From the NCBI GenBank assembly GCA_011037195.1, contig JAAEAF010001543.1:162735-226734 (forward strand): a stretch of 64,000 nucleotides of DNA, written 5' to 3'. Source of the DNA: Triatoma infestans. Taxonomy: Eukaryota > Arthropoda > Insecta > Hemiptera > Reduviidae. This document shows positions 37,123 through 49,260 of the stretch, one piece after another. Below the pieces are notes generated by a model. That model was not told the DNA's origin, made no database searches, and saw only the letters and a program-made list of their open reading frames with translations. The position numbers and the translations under genes were made by a program. The number at the start of each line of letters is the position of its first letter. Position 1 is the first letter of the stretch.

Positions 37123-38789
37123 CTTTCATCTATTTCAAAATTTGCTTCTTCATTTAATAGTCAGTTTAACAATTTATCTAAGAGTTTAACATGCTTTATC
37201 ATACTAACTTTTTTGCTCTTCGTATAACTATTTCCTTTTTGGAACACGATTTTGATATGGATAAATAACTTTCTGACATTGTAGAGAATCCGAATTCGAA
37301 CTGGATGACCATATTTCCTATTTTAAGAAAACTTACAGAAACTGCCGCACCGTTTTTTGCGTTCCGAAAGGCTTAACGTCAGTCTATAACTTCCCACGTC
37401 GTTCTTAGGTCCCTATCAAATTTTAAAGCCGTTCAAAAAACAACAGGTTTTCCTGCCTGAATGCTACAGTATTCCAAGTAAATTTTAATAACCTGTGCCT
37501 ATTCGATTTCAATCTCAACGTTCTCTCCTCTCCTACCCTAAAGAGCTCTGAAGAAAGGCACCAATGGTACCCGGAAACGTAGAGCAAGAATCCTTCTTTT
37601 TTTTAAAAACACCTCTGGCTGTTGGCGTAGAATTTCATTTTAAAGAAAATCATTTGCGTTGTTTTCCAGAAAATCACGTAAAAATGAAAAACAATAAAAA
37701 TCGACATTTTTTTATTCCTTGTTACGAATTTTGACTAAAATTTTGAGGTCATATACCACACCGTGATGCCTGTTTGTGAAAATCATGTTTGAACTACTTG
37801 GGATGTTTCAGGTTTGATAAATTTTGTCCCATATAGATCATATAAAACAATAAGTGAATCTAAAAATAAAATATATCCATTGTTTTCAGTAAACAATAAA
37901 TGAAAACCCTGGGAAAACTGAAAATTAAATTTTCAGTCAGTGAATTTTCTACCTAATAAATATTTATGTTGAACAAATAATGAACTAAACAGTAGAAATG
38001 AGTTTGTTTTGGACAAACAATCTCCATTTTCCTACAGAGTGTTCATTTAATCACAGATACAGTAAATTAGTGATTATTATTTGAGTTAATAAACATAAAA
38101 TGAAGACTATTATCCAAAGTTCGTCAATATTTAGTATAATCCATATCTAATGACTTCGATTTGAAACTGGGCTCACTTTTAGTTGAAAATGATGGTTTGG
38201 TTTGCTATGCTGAAAAGAAATCGATGACATTTAGACGTTTCATTGTATGTTAGAACAAAGTTCTTATTTGTCGTAACTAGATCGGGTCAGCTGTAAAACT
38301 GGTAATACAAATAACCATGATACAAATTCTTCTAAAAGGAAATGCGATATAAAGTATCTAAATACAAACACTACTTCCGTGATAAATTTGTTAATACTTA
38401 ACCCTACTTATGAGAGAAATAATAGTTCAAACTGATTCATTTATTTCCCTGGATAATTTACGTCATTCCACCCCATTTTATAAGCTGATTATCTCTGTTA
38501 TCTGCCTTTTTGACTTATCTGCCTTCTCAAACTTTAATTTCTAACTATTGACATTTTATCTATTTATTTATTTTCGTTTTTGTATCCATTTTTTATGTGT
38601 TTTTACATTTAGATTATGAAAATTACAAATCATAGCAGAATTTTTATCAGACAGCCAAAACTCGAATCAAATTGGTACAGTGTACAGTGTAAACTGCAAA
38701 GAAATGCTAAACTGTGGCTCGTTACTTCTTACTTTTCTTGTTTAGTGGAGTTTTTGTGTTTGGATTGGATAGAGAAATGGTAGAGAATA
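37123..38789. other. AT-rich spacer, no gene seen
   Basis: It contains a separate hammerhead-like core at 37,548-37,581. Otherwise there is no coding or repeat assignment. Confidence 0.45.
37548..37581 (+). ncRNA. Separate hammerhead-like core (candidate)
   Basis: CTGAAGA, then GGCACC-AAT-GGTACC as a possible stem II, then GGAAACGTA, which supplies GAAA plus a minimal stem III and a GUA cleavage triplet. The two base pairs nearest the core are mismatched and stem I is poor, so this is a relic or a chance match. Its sequence differs from the foldback family. Confidence 0.3.
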
Positions 38790-39036
38790 GTAGTTGTGGT
38801 GGTTGGTTCTGCAGAGCTGGAAAGCATCAGAGACATTTTCCGTGGTAGCCTGCTTCATTTTGTGGTCATCGACCGATGGGAGTGTGTAAAAACTGAATTT
38901 GCTCTGTGCAAGTCTGTGTTATCACACTGTCTGACAAACGCATCCTGAAGATATCGATGACCACAAAATGAAGCAGGCTACCACGGAAAATGTCTCTGAT
39001 GCTTTCCGGCTCTGCGGAACCAAGCACCACCACACT
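38790..39036. mobile_element. Hammerhead foldback element, copy 3 (ribozymes deleted)
   Basis: A symmetric version of the family. Both ends carry the tail (left GTTGTGGTGGTTGGTTCTGC, right GCTTTCCGGCTCTGCGG) outside the ATCAGAGAC / GTCTCTGAT boundary. Both arms have lost the segment between the GTCATCGACC and ATC/GAT elements, which removes stem II and GAAA of the hammerheads (right arm: CATCCTGAAGATATCGATGA). The length is about 247 bp. No target duplication was found. Confidence 0.75.
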
Positions 39037-39893
39037 AATGTACTTAGATTTTAATATATCTTGAATTTGTGGATCGTATTTCAAGAAGTAGTAATTCTAG
39101 AATAGTTTTGTTATAGAAATTTCACTTTTATAAATAATAAGTAAAATAAATTTTTAGTTTAAACTTAAACGCACATTATAAGAATAGTTCTGAGAAGTTT
39201 AATGAATGATTTAAATAATTTGGTATATAAAGTGTTTCCTAGAAATGACCTCCTAATAGAGATGCCAATTCTAGTTTAAAGTGTGCCAACTCTAATAATT
39301 ACTAATTTATTATTGTATCTTGTGTTTTTTATTTGAGCGTATACTCGCAAACAGTGAGACTGTTTGGCCCAACGAACTAATTTTTGTTATTATTTTTATA
39401 GTTTAGTACATTTTTTTGTTCAAGGCTTAAAAAAAAATTAGAAAATTTAATTTCCTTATAATAAAATTCATATTTAAAATGAATTAAAAAAAAAGAAAAA
39501 AGAATTCTATTAAATGAGGTCACTTAAGGTCATCAACACAGAATAACTACGCAAAACGGACAGTGCTGTATTAAACAACATAAATTCGTGCCAATATACT
39601 AGACTCATTAACACATCCTAGATCATAAATCATACGAACAATTTCATAAGATAAAAGTAAATTAAATAATAACGTCAAGTATTTTAAATCGTTTTTATTC
39701 TTGTAAGACAATTGAGTTGTAAATACAGAGAGATACATGATTATTTCGTCGCATATATCTTTAAAGTGTTATTTATTATTATTTATGTGTGTAGGTGCAA
39801 GACAAGTCACAGATTGCAATTTTTCATTAATATTCTTAAAACAAACCGGTTTCAACTGTTGATCCATCATTAGCGATGAAGGTTCTTTGAAGG
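39037..39893. other. AT-rich spacer, no gene seen
   Basis: No gene. At 39,845-39,880 the segment ACCGGTTTCAACTGTTGATC, followed by CATCATTAGCG, looks like a very decayed relative of a Penelope-type repeat, but a hammerhead fold cannot be built from it. Confidence 0.4.
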
Positions 39894-39899
39894 CTATTC

Positions 39900-40221
39900 A
39901 AAAAAAAAATAATAATAATAACCTACAGCCTGTGAAGGGTCCAGGACCTTTGAAACTGACATGACCAACCCCCAGTATGTCCAACCCCATTCAGTTTGGG
40001 AATCACGATGTCTTATTCTGTGTTCAGCAGTTGTTGAGATAATTCTCTGCGACCTGAAGGTTCTACTGTGCCCACTAGAGCCTTCTCTATTGTAGACAAC
40101 ACTGCCCACCACCGGAGCAATGAGCTGTAGAGACTCTGTGGAAGAGAAATTCTGAGAGAGATTCTGGACTCGAACCCAGGATTTCCGCCGTGTAGTCCAC
40201 CATTCTACCATTGAGCCTAAT
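39900..40221 (-). mobile_element. SINE-1, long form with LINE-like tail
   Basis: Minus-strand head TAGGCTCAATGGTAGAATGG with B box GGGTTCGAGTCC, then the SINE-1 body (AGCTCATTGCTCCGG, GTGTTGTCTAC). Unlike the other copies it continues about 140 bp further, through TTCAAAGGTCCTGGACC, and ends in (TTA)n rather than poly(A). The extra 3' part resembles a LINE 3' end, which a partner LINE would recognise. The flanking hexamer CTATTC (39,894-39,899 and 40,222-40,227) may be a short target duplication. Confidence 0.8.
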
Positions 40222-40644
40222 CTATTCCCTACCCTCATTCCTTACTTAACCCCTTTGCCAATTTCTAGGATATTACCTGAATACTCTCCTTATATGCAGG
40301 AACTCTATGTGCTCTGAGCTTCATTATTTATACTTGTTCCTTACCGTTTACATCCTAAACAATACTAAATTTTGATGTAAATCTTCTGTATAGTTGAATG
40401 GATAGTAAGGTACGAAATGCTTAATAATAACTGAAATTTTATCCATCTTAGTGTGCTTTTACCCTTCTTAATGCTGACGGATTTTCGATTTTCCTCTATT
40501 GTCAGTTTTGTTATTTCCACTATACGTTTGTATAGTGATGTTAACGACGTCCCCTTTCAAAGTTTCTGCTTGATATACGTACACTTACTGGAATGTGTAA
40601 GGAATTTGGCTGATATAAACGCTGTGTCTGCATGAAAGAGATAG

Positions 40645-40896
40645 TTTTTTTTTTTTTAGATTGTTATAGGGGATTATTGCACTGCAACCTGAAAGATCTA
40701 TTGAGTCCCCCGGAGCCGCTTCAACGCACCGCCGGTCGCCAAGCTGTTCTCTCCAGCCACAGGCAACACTGCACATCACCGTACAGTGAGCTGCAAAGGC
40801 TCCTAGGAAGAGAAAATCTAAGGGCATCATACTGGATTCGAATCCAGGATCTCCGCGCCCAGCTAGTCCAGCGCGTGACCACTGAGCTGATCCGTT
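40645..40896 (-). mobile_element. SINE-1 copy
   Basis: Minus-strand head GATCAGCTCAGTGGTCACGC with B box GGATTCGAATCC, body with CTTCCTAGGAGCC and AGCTCACTGTACGG, and an A-rich tail (T run at 40,645-40,657 on the plus strand). No target duplication was seen. The open frames on both strands here are by-products of the SINE and not genes. Confidence 0.82.
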
Positions 40897-41846
40897 CCTT
40901 TACCCTTGGCTTACGCAAATTAACTAGGGACGGAGACCCTGGTACTGTGTTTGTCCTTGTCTGTAGAGGGTAGAGTCCATGTAGTTTAAGTGTATTATGT
41001 AAGGTACTGTCGAAGTGCATGGACTACTGAGCTATGGTTACCCGTGGGGTCGGTACTCACCAAGTAACTGCATGCATTTGAACTAATCAGCATTACGGGA
41101 AAAGAAGAAGCATGGATATGATGTATAAAATCTCAGATAAAATTTGTAGTTTCAACAGCTTTTTTTTCCAGAATTTTAGCATCAAGAAAAAGGTGAAGTT
41201 CTGAAGAGACGGCTTATAATAGATTTTTAGAAGCTTTTTAGAAGTGGTAAAAAAACAAAAAACAAAAAACGACTTAAACTATAATTACAATATAATTGAA
41301 AACTAGGCATATTTTTTTTAAATAAGCGTATTTCAAACTAATATTTCAAAGCTTTGTTTCGCTATAAAATAAGTTTTCAAGGTTTCCTGTTTAAAAAAAT
41401 ATAAAAAGAAATAACGTTTGTTTTTTTATGGGTATTCAGTTTTAAAGCACACATAAAAATAATGGCAATAAACATTGATTGTAAGAAAGGAAAAAAGTAG
41501 CCACATAAATGTCAAAAGATAATGTTTACTGTGTGGTTGGATGGTAGAATAAAAATTAGGATAATCTGTTTACTGAGGGGTGGGTGGGAAACCGGAGAGA
41601 AAGACACTCACCGCGTCAATTTGATATTCATAAAAACAAAATAAAAGACGATGTTCGGTCATTCTGCCACAGCCTTGTGATATGTGCGCCGAATAGCTGA
41701 TGTGTGACAGTTTAAGTATACGAGTGGGCGTACAAACATGAAAACTGAAATTGGAGGAACTCCGTTTTAAAATACTTTTTTTTTTATAAATTTGATATTT
41801 CAATAAGAGCAATGAATAATTCAACATGTTTAGGGAAGATAATCGT
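40897..41846. other. AT-rich spacer, no gene seen
   Basis: No coding or repeat assignment. Confidence 0.45.
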
Positions 41847-42720
41847 AACTCGTTTATAACTTGATGGATATTATCGTAAATAATAATGAGATTATAAATT
41901 AACTTTTATTACTTTTTTTTTTTTTCTTAATTGCATGTTTAGACAAGTCACAACCAAAAAATTTGATTAGTTCATTTTTTTTTCAAGAATAATGACCGCA
42001 ATGAACTTCCATGAATCTGGCATATATTTAGTATGTGTGGTAAGATGAAATAATAGCATCAGAATGTGTTGAAATAATTTGAGCAACAATGTGACACTTT
42101 GCTAGTTTTACCCCCCCCCCACACAATATAATGAATTATGTAAAAACCGTGGTGACGTAACAGGATATTATTTTTTTGTGGGCGGTGCTAGTCGGCTTTA
42201 ATTTAATTGACCGATTTTGGGAAAAAAATTCAAAAAAAAAAAAATGATAGGTATTTATTTGTATCTGTAAATAGTATACGAAGAATTAAAAAAGTCGCGA
42301 AAATCGCAAAAATAAACATTTCGTAATGTCGTGTACTTCCGGTTGATAGATTTTTGTCGGAAACATTCATTAGATGAAGTGGTTAGTGTCTAAACGGGGA
42401 TGATAACACCAAAATATAATCTTGGAATACCAAGTTAAAGGCTCCTTTTTTGAAATATTTTCTTACTCTATCTCTCATTCTCTAACTATTCGTTAAAAAC
42501 TTTTCTTTCATATTCAGGAGCATCTCAACACATGTATTTCCGGTGAAAATTTAGTTTCGAAAATTTTGACACAATCCGCAATACTTCCTCTTCTCACCTG
42601 GAGTAAGAGAAATTAAAAATGCTAAGTTTGAAGAAAAATTGGACACCTATAACTTAGGTAAAATGCTGTAAGAAAAACTTGTTGAAATTTTACGTTAGAC
42701 TTTATTTTTATACCTACTTT
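41847..42720 (+). repeat. Left arm of a ~3.9-kb inverted repeat
   Basis: The sequence from AACTCGTTTATAACTTGATG (41,847) to TATACCTACTTT (42,720) is the reverse complement, with scattered substitutions and small indels, of 44,833-45,710. Shared landmarks include CTTCCATGAATCTGGCATAT, TGTTGAAATAATTTGA and AAAGGCTCCTTTTTTGAAAT. The inner part contains the family D start segment (around AATACTTCCTCTTCTCACCT), so part of each arm is itself a family D copy. Confidence 0.88.
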
Positions 42721-43888
42721 ATTTGTGAAGGTTAATGCATGAAAAATCAATTTTCATTATGTATTCCTCCCTAAAAATAAAAATAAAAACTCCCTTCACT
42801 CCTTAGAGTGGGATAAAAAATGTACCACCCAAATCCCTTAGGCATCAAAAAAGCACAACACCCCGTCAGAAGCCCCAAGGCTATGCTGGTCAATATGCAA
42901 CAGCGTAATTTAAAAAGCCTCGTTAATATTTTACTTATGGAGAGAATTTATTTGGATTAAAATTCACATAAATGAACCTGTTTCATGGCCGAAAATATGT
43001 ATGTACTTATATATAAAAACCACTTTAAAAAACACGTAGCCCAAGATAATTGATATGGACATCAGCAACTTGGGATTGCCTCCTTTCCTCCCGCCCCCCA
43101 TAGTTAAAAATCCAAATCTTCCGGTAAGTTAAGGAACAGAGAGAGAGAGATCACGTGGTATGTTTTGACGATATCAACAAGGATAAACAGAATAAGAGAG
43201 AGTGGAAGAGATTATTAGAGTTTGGGCATAATTTTAACAAAGGATTAGTCGACCATGATTAAGATTTTAATTGAAAAAGTTGGTCCATGACTAATTAGTC
43301 ATTAATCGCAAACCATTGTTAGAATTTAATGTGGTTATCAGTAGTTTAAAAGGCCTAACTTTACTAAAATACTCGTACATTAGACATGATTACATTTTAA
43401 TTATCAGTCATTAATATTTTACAATCATTAGTTATGATGATTAATTTTCTTTTTTTAATCGTAAACCATTAGTCGTTGATTTCTTTTGTCTTTAGGATAG
43501 TTATAAGTAAAAACAGCCTTTGCGTCAGTACTGAAGGGAAATTTGCAATTGGGCGCGTGAAGCGAGCAGGAGGTCCGTTGAGGTTCAAGGCAAGTGGTGG
43601 GGAGGATTGTAAATAAAGTAATACTAGTTAAAATAGGAGTTTTTATTTTATAGCTAAATCGCTCCCCTTGGGTTAATAAATTACAATTTTATCTAAACGT
43701 TTGACCAGAATCCTTTTTATCCTTTTTACTTTTTTATTGTTTTTCGGAAAAGTTGGAACACAAAAGTGTTAAGCCTATCAAGTGCCACCAATTAGAAACA
43801 AACCTATTGCTGTCTATTTTCGGTGAAACTGAAAATCGGTTTTGGGAGTAATATATAATGAAAATTGATTTTTCATGTTGTATCCTTT
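42721..43888. other. Spacer within the large inverted repeat, unassigned
   Basis: No gene. It contains a GAGAGAGAGA run at 43,140-43,149 and several ATTAGT-rich phrases around 43,240-43,480 (TAATTAGTCATTAATCG, TTAATTATCAGTCATTAAT, AACCATTAGTCG), which look like a degenerate local repeat. Confidence 0.45.
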
Positions 43889-44836
43889 AGAAAAAAATCT
43901 GGTGTGAAACACTCACACAACTTTCTCTTACTCCAGTTCTCAAAATTATAATTGACAAATTTAATAAAATTCGTCGAAAACTCAAAAAAAACTATCCAAT
44001 AAAAGCGCACTTTCGGTTTACTAATTTTCTTGAAACTCGAAATTTCGGCCGTCTATTTATTTCTAATTAATCTTGCTTGGATGATAGAATTGTATGATAG
44101 CACTTTAGAGAAAAACATAACCTCTCCCCTCCACCAAAAAGTGCCCTTAAATGAATTTTTCCAGAAAAATATTTCAAATAAAAGTGGTAGATCATTGTAT
44201 GTGTAGTGTAAATACGTAGTTTCAAGAAAATCGTCTCAGCCATTTTTGAGAATATCGTGAAAAAGTGAAAAAAAAATCATTTAGTAAAGTAGTAAAGTAA
44301 ACGCACTTCCGGTCATCCGATTTTTTTCAAACTCGGAATTTCAACAACATATTCAAATCTAATTAACATTATTTAGATGACAGAATTCTTCTAATAAACT
44401 GAAATAGCACTTTAGATGAAAACCTAACCCCACCCCTAGCCGAGAAGTGCCCTTAAATGAATTTTCCCGGTTTCAAATCAAAGTTGTAGCTGTAGTATGT
44501 GTAGTTGATGTAGGAAGTTTGAAGAAAATCGTTGGTGCCATTTTTGAGCAAATTGCAAAAACGTAAAAAACCCAGCTAGTAAAGTGGTACTTCCGGTTAA
44601 GAAATTTTGGCAGATGACCCACTGTCGGATCCCATGGTGATAACTAAACGTATTATCAAGTTTGAACTTTCTACGATTTTTCATTTTTTAGCTATGCTGT
44701 TCACACACACACACACACTCACAATTTGCTAAAAACCACTTTTTTGAACTCAGGAGACCTCAAAACGGATATTTCCGGTGAAAACTTAATATCGAAAATT
44801 TGACACGATTACAATACTTCCTCTTACTAGAGAAAG
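43889..44836 (-). repeat. Family D repeat, near-complete copy
   Basis: It opens with TCTGGTGTGAAACACTCACA followed by ACTTTCTCTTACTCCAG. Modules begin with GATGATAGAATTGT at 44,091 and GATGACAGAATTCT at 44,375, a period of 284 bp. It ends with GACACGATTACAATACTTCC followed by TCTTACTAGAG. It is collinear with the reverse complement of 2,686-3,692, including an AC microsatellite at 44,701-44,719. It abuts the right arm of the large inverted repeat. Confidence 0.8.
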
Positions 44837-45710
44837 TAATAAAGTAGATATAAAAATAAAGTCTAATATAAAAAAATTTCAACAAGTTTCTCTTACAGCA
44901 TTTTACCTAAGTTATAGGCGTCCAGTTTTCTTCAAACTTAGCATTTTTACTTTCTCTTACTCCAGGTGAGAAGAGGAAGTACTGCGATTGTGTCAAAAGT
45001 TTCGAAACTGTATTTTCACCGGAAATACATGTGTTGAGATGCTCCTGAATATGAAAGAAAAGTATTTAAGGAATAATTAGAGAATGAGAGATAGAGTAAG
45101 AAAATATTTCAAAAAAGGAGCCTTTAACTTGGTATTCCAAGATTATATGGTGTTAGCATCCCCGTTTAGACGCTAACCATTTCATCTAACGAAGGTTTCA
45201 GACAAAAATCTATCAACCGGAAGTACACGACATTACCAAATGTTTATTTTTGCGATTTCCCCGATTTTTTTTAATTCTTCGTATACTATTTACAGATACA
45301 AATAAATACTTTTTTTTTTTTTTTTAATTTCTTCCCAAAATCGGTCATTCACCAGAAATTAAAGCAGACGAGCACTGCCCACAAAAAATAATATCCTGTT
45401 CCGTCAGCACGGTTTTGACATAATCCATGGGGGCGGGACAACTAGGCAAACTGTCACATTGTTGTTCAAATTATTTCAACACATTCTGATGCTATTATTT
45501 CATTTGACTACATATACTAAATATATGCCAGATTCATGGAAGTTTATTCTGTCATTATTCTTGGAAAAAATGAATCTAATTTAACTTTCAGACACTTTTT
45601 CTGTCAATTTTTTTGTTTTTTGACTTGTCTAAACATGCAATTAACAAACAAAAAGTTATTTTATAATCTCATTATTATTTATAACAATATCCATCAAGTT
45701 ATAACGAGTT
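44833..45710 (-). repeat. Right arm of the ~3.9-kb inverted repeat
   Basis: Mirror of 41,847-42,720 from AAAGTAGATATAAAAATAAA to CATCAAGTTATAACGAGTT. The arms differ mainly in the lengths of homopolymer runs and in scattered point changes, so the duplication is not brand new but has not decayed much. Confidence 0.88.
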
Positions 45711-46689
45711 TTGATTTATCTTTCGATGAAAATCAGTGAAACTGAAAAAAAATGAAAAATTAATTAAGTTCACACATCTAGTCAACCGATTTTCTGCAAT
45801 ACTTCTCCCACTAACGTCTTCCCTCCTCCAAGAACTCCAATTTAATTTAATACCAAATTTTTTTTTTTTTTTTTTGCCCGTGTCATTTGTTTCCGATTAT
45901 GAGTAAACAAATTTGGATTCTATTCCTGTATTTTAACTCGTATTTAGTGATCAGAGAGAAAGCATATTATCCCTAGGTAAACCTACTAATTAAATTTAAA
46001 CCAGATTTAAAAAAAAAATAGAAAGGTCTTTGTACTGAGATAATAAATATATATAATATTACGAGTATATATATGTAACATTCTATTTTGGCATGTTTTC
46101 TAAACTGAAAAACTGATTATATATTTAGTTGTATATATGTTTGTGTTTATATTTGTGTTTGCGTGTATATTATAGTGCATATAATGTTTAGAGTGTGAAT
46201 TTGTGTGTTGAGGTCATTGATCCATTCGGATTGCATGTATGTAAAGTTGCAGCTAAACATCTCTTGTTCTCTTGATCTCTCTCTCTCTCTCTGGGTGAGA
46301 GACACTGCTAGAGAAAGACTTCTCTCTCTTTCAATTATCTTCTAACGTTACATTTAAATGTCAAACGAAAATATAAATACTAGTTTGCATTTAGAAAGGC
46401 TGTTTGGTGACTCGTCCTGTTGCCCCCCCCTTCCCCAATATAGCGTTTAAAATCCTAGAGCGTAGAGATTTCGTCTCACTCACACAGTCATTCTTTCTTT
46501 CCTTCCCACCGTATGTAACTTCATATTTCATGATCGTATGCATCCATAATCTTATGTTGTGGTAATCTTGTTCACTTTGAGAATTAGTATTTCTAAACAC
46601 TCTCTTTCTATTTCTTTTTATTCTCCTACTTCAGGTGTCACAGATTCTTTTAAAGTTTTCTAACTTTGATTATCACTTTTTCTCTCGTT
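45711..46689. other. Spacer with simple repeats
   Basis: A T run at about 45,859-45,876, TGTGTTTATATTTGTGTTTG-like simple sequence near 46,140, and a (CT)n run at 46,275-46,292. No gene seen. Confidence 0.45.
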
Positions 46690-47090
46690 CTATTTTTATT
46701 ATTCTCTTACTGCAGTTCGAGAAGGAAGAAATAAATAAGGACACTTCACTACAGTGAATAAAATATCTCAAAAATAAAAAAAAAACTTGCAGGGAGCAGA
46801 AATTTCCGGTTGAGTACAATCATAAAGCATCGACCCGAGAATTTTTCATCAAAAATATACATCAATCGAAAGTGCGAAATTTTTCTGAATTTTTTTTTTA
46901 ATCGTTTTTCGTGATTTGCTCGAAAATAGCTTTAAAAAAAAAAAAAAATGCCTTTTTCTTTTATTTCCGGGAAAATTGATTTTTGGCGGGTTTTCTTGAA
47001 ATATTTTTAAAATGTCAGTGTTATTGGCATTTGATCTAAGCGCGCTCTCTTGTGGACTACAATGTAATCACATTCAAGTAGTAGCTTGAA
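46690..47090 (+). repeat. Family D-related fragment
   Basis: It starts TTCTCTTACTGCAGTTCGAG, then AAAATATCTCAAAAATAAA, TTGCAGGGAGCAG, ATCGAAAGTGCG and TTGCTCGAAAATAGC. The right part (CTCTTGTGGACTACAATGTA then ATCACATTCAA) matches the segment after the LINE at 52,360-52,400, which indicates a subfamily different from the 2,686 copy. Confidence 0.55.
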
Positions 47091-48629
47091 CGGCTACCTC
47101 AAATTAAACAAACCATTTAAACTTAATTTTAAAAACGCTGCAACAAACTTATGAAAAAAAAAATAAATCATCGTCATTCTGTTTTTATTATTTCTACGAT
47201 TTATTAATGAAATATGCAAATAAATAAAAGTGTATCACTGGTATTTTATTAATGTATAAACATCACAAATATTTAACGAATTTTATTTTTATGAATTTTG
47301 ATGAATAAAAATATCTAAATGTTATCTTTACTGATTGCATAATTTTCACATTTAAGATATGTTTGGTAGTAAAATATACGTTTTATGTTTCACTATATAA
47401 TATACTCTATCTATCGTATATCGAAGTAGTTTTATTAGCCTTTGCTGCTATAAAAGTAAAATTATTGCAACAATAAATTCGTAGCTGTCTTCACCGCACA
47501 AAGGACCTTGGACTTCTCTGCGGATCTTTTTCAGTTATCTCAGTGTCAGTGTTTTCTAGTTTTGACGAGCCCAACTACTTCTATTGATACATTGATTTCT
47601 TTGCTTCTTTGAGACCTATATATCATTTAGGTCCCGCCTTGGTGCCTCATTTGGCTATTGTTTCCTGTATTCTTCCTTGTAACTTAAACTTTCCTTCATA
47701 ATAGTTGCAGTTTGGAATGATTACATAATAATTAAGTTTATGTTAAATAGATCATTAATCAAATTCTAAATTAACCCTATATATAACAGCCCAACGTTTG
47801 CCTGGAAGCGATATTTTGTTGAAGAAGGCGAGTTGAGCAAATGAGCGATAAGTATTACTTCTCCCTCAGAGAACTACTAATTCTTGTGCTCCCAATTTTA
47901 CCTAATACCATGGAGCCCTTCTAGATAATGTTTTACTCGTAAAAAAAAGTCATTGTTTTGTTGAAATTGCCTTTTATTTTTGAAATATTTCTACTTAAAA
48001 AGTTAATTTAGAAAACTGTTATCTTCCTTTAAGGAAAATTCTATATTACCCATATTTAAAAGAGAATTTTTTTTAAATTTCCCTCTTTAAACCTCGTATC
48101 TGTCTACATCATCACAACTTTTCGTCGTTGCTGTGTTCTGTGTAATATATTAAACTGAGTATCTTTCCTTTTCACAGTCGAAGTTGAAAAATCTCATAGA
48201 GGAGACTCGAATACACTCCTAAAGGATTCGTATCATCCAGAGAACTTTTGGAAGCGTGGGTAATTACCAGGTGTTGGAGTAAGGTATACCTCCTTAGAAC
48301 CTCCCCAGACTTTGAGATCTTAATTTGGAAGGAATGTCGCGTGCTGTTGGTGTAGGGTGGGCTCACCCTCGCAGGTGGTGGCACAAATAGATCTCTTTTG
48401 GTCACTGTCCCACTATACCCAATATAATTAAAATTAAAACTTAAATAAAGAACAAGCAGAAGTAAGAAACCTTTCTTTCATAATCTTTAATTTACGAGCA
48501 TAATCAGTGTACTTGAAATTAGAAACAAAACTCGGATCTAAAGTATAGAATACACAAAGAAACTTTGTGTAAAGCTTTAAATGGCCCTGGTTTGTTTTTC
48601 CCCATGCAAGATACAGATTAAAAAAAGAA
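47091..48629. other. AT-rich spacer, no gene seen
   Basis: No coding or repeat assignment. 48,170-48,410 is less AT-rich but has no recognisable domain. Confidence 0.4.
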
Positions 48630-49078
48630 AAACCGTGAAAAACACTCAAACACACGACTTTCTCTTACTGCAATTAAAACAATTACTTCAAATTCGGAAT
48701 CCTTACTACAAATATAAGTTGTCCTTAACATTAAGTACATGTTGGTAATCAGCTTGTTCGGCTTCAGAAAAACTACAAGCTGAATGTGAGGACGTAATCT
48801 GAAGAAATAACTTCCATGAGACTGTAAATAACGCTTGAAATTTATCGCGGATTTACCAGAATCTCCCTAAAATTAATTTTTCCAGGAAAATGCTTCAAAA
48901 AAATTCAGAGATTTAAGAAAATCGTCGGGACTCGTTTTCGTGATAATATAAAAAAAAAAAAATCAAGAAGATTATTCTGTAAAGTAACATACTTTCCACT
49001 TAGTTGTTGTGGTGGTTGTTCCACAGAGCTAGAATACATCAGAGACATTTTCTGTGATAGCCTGCTTCTTTTTGTGGT

Positions 49079-49116
49079 CATCGACCGGTTTCGGGCCTTC
49101 GCCCATCATCAGGATG
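49079..49116 (-). ncRNA. Hammerhead ribozyme-like motif, left arm of copy 4
   Basis: The cleanest instance in the window. Minus strand: CATC (stem I), CTGATGA, unpaired T, GGGC-GAAG-GCCC (stem II), GAAA, CCGG (minimal stem III with the flanking A and U), cleavage triplet GUC, GATG (pairs with CATC). Known family features: short-stem-III hammerheads occur in Penelope-like retroelements and can work as dimers. The unpaired T beside the core is unusual compared with textbook hammerheads. Activity is inferred, not shown. Confidence 0.65.
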
Positions 49117-49260
49117 TTTTTGTTAAACAGAATAACATAGGCTTGCACAGAGCACATACAGTTGATACACTCTATATTTGCGTATCAATCATCTGCGTAG
49201 CTTATGTATCAATTGTATTTGTTCTGTGCAAGTCAGTGTTATTACACTGCTTAATAAAAA

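Noticed and set aside
39845..39880. ACCGGTTTC...CATCATTAG segment as a hammerhead
   Set aside because: The core reads CTAATGA and the region between core blocks cannot form stem II. At best it is a relic.
40585..41020. Overlapping open frames of 81-113 codons on both strands
   Set aside because: They coincide with a SINE-1 copy and its flank; SINEs are GC-richer and so leave spurious open frames.
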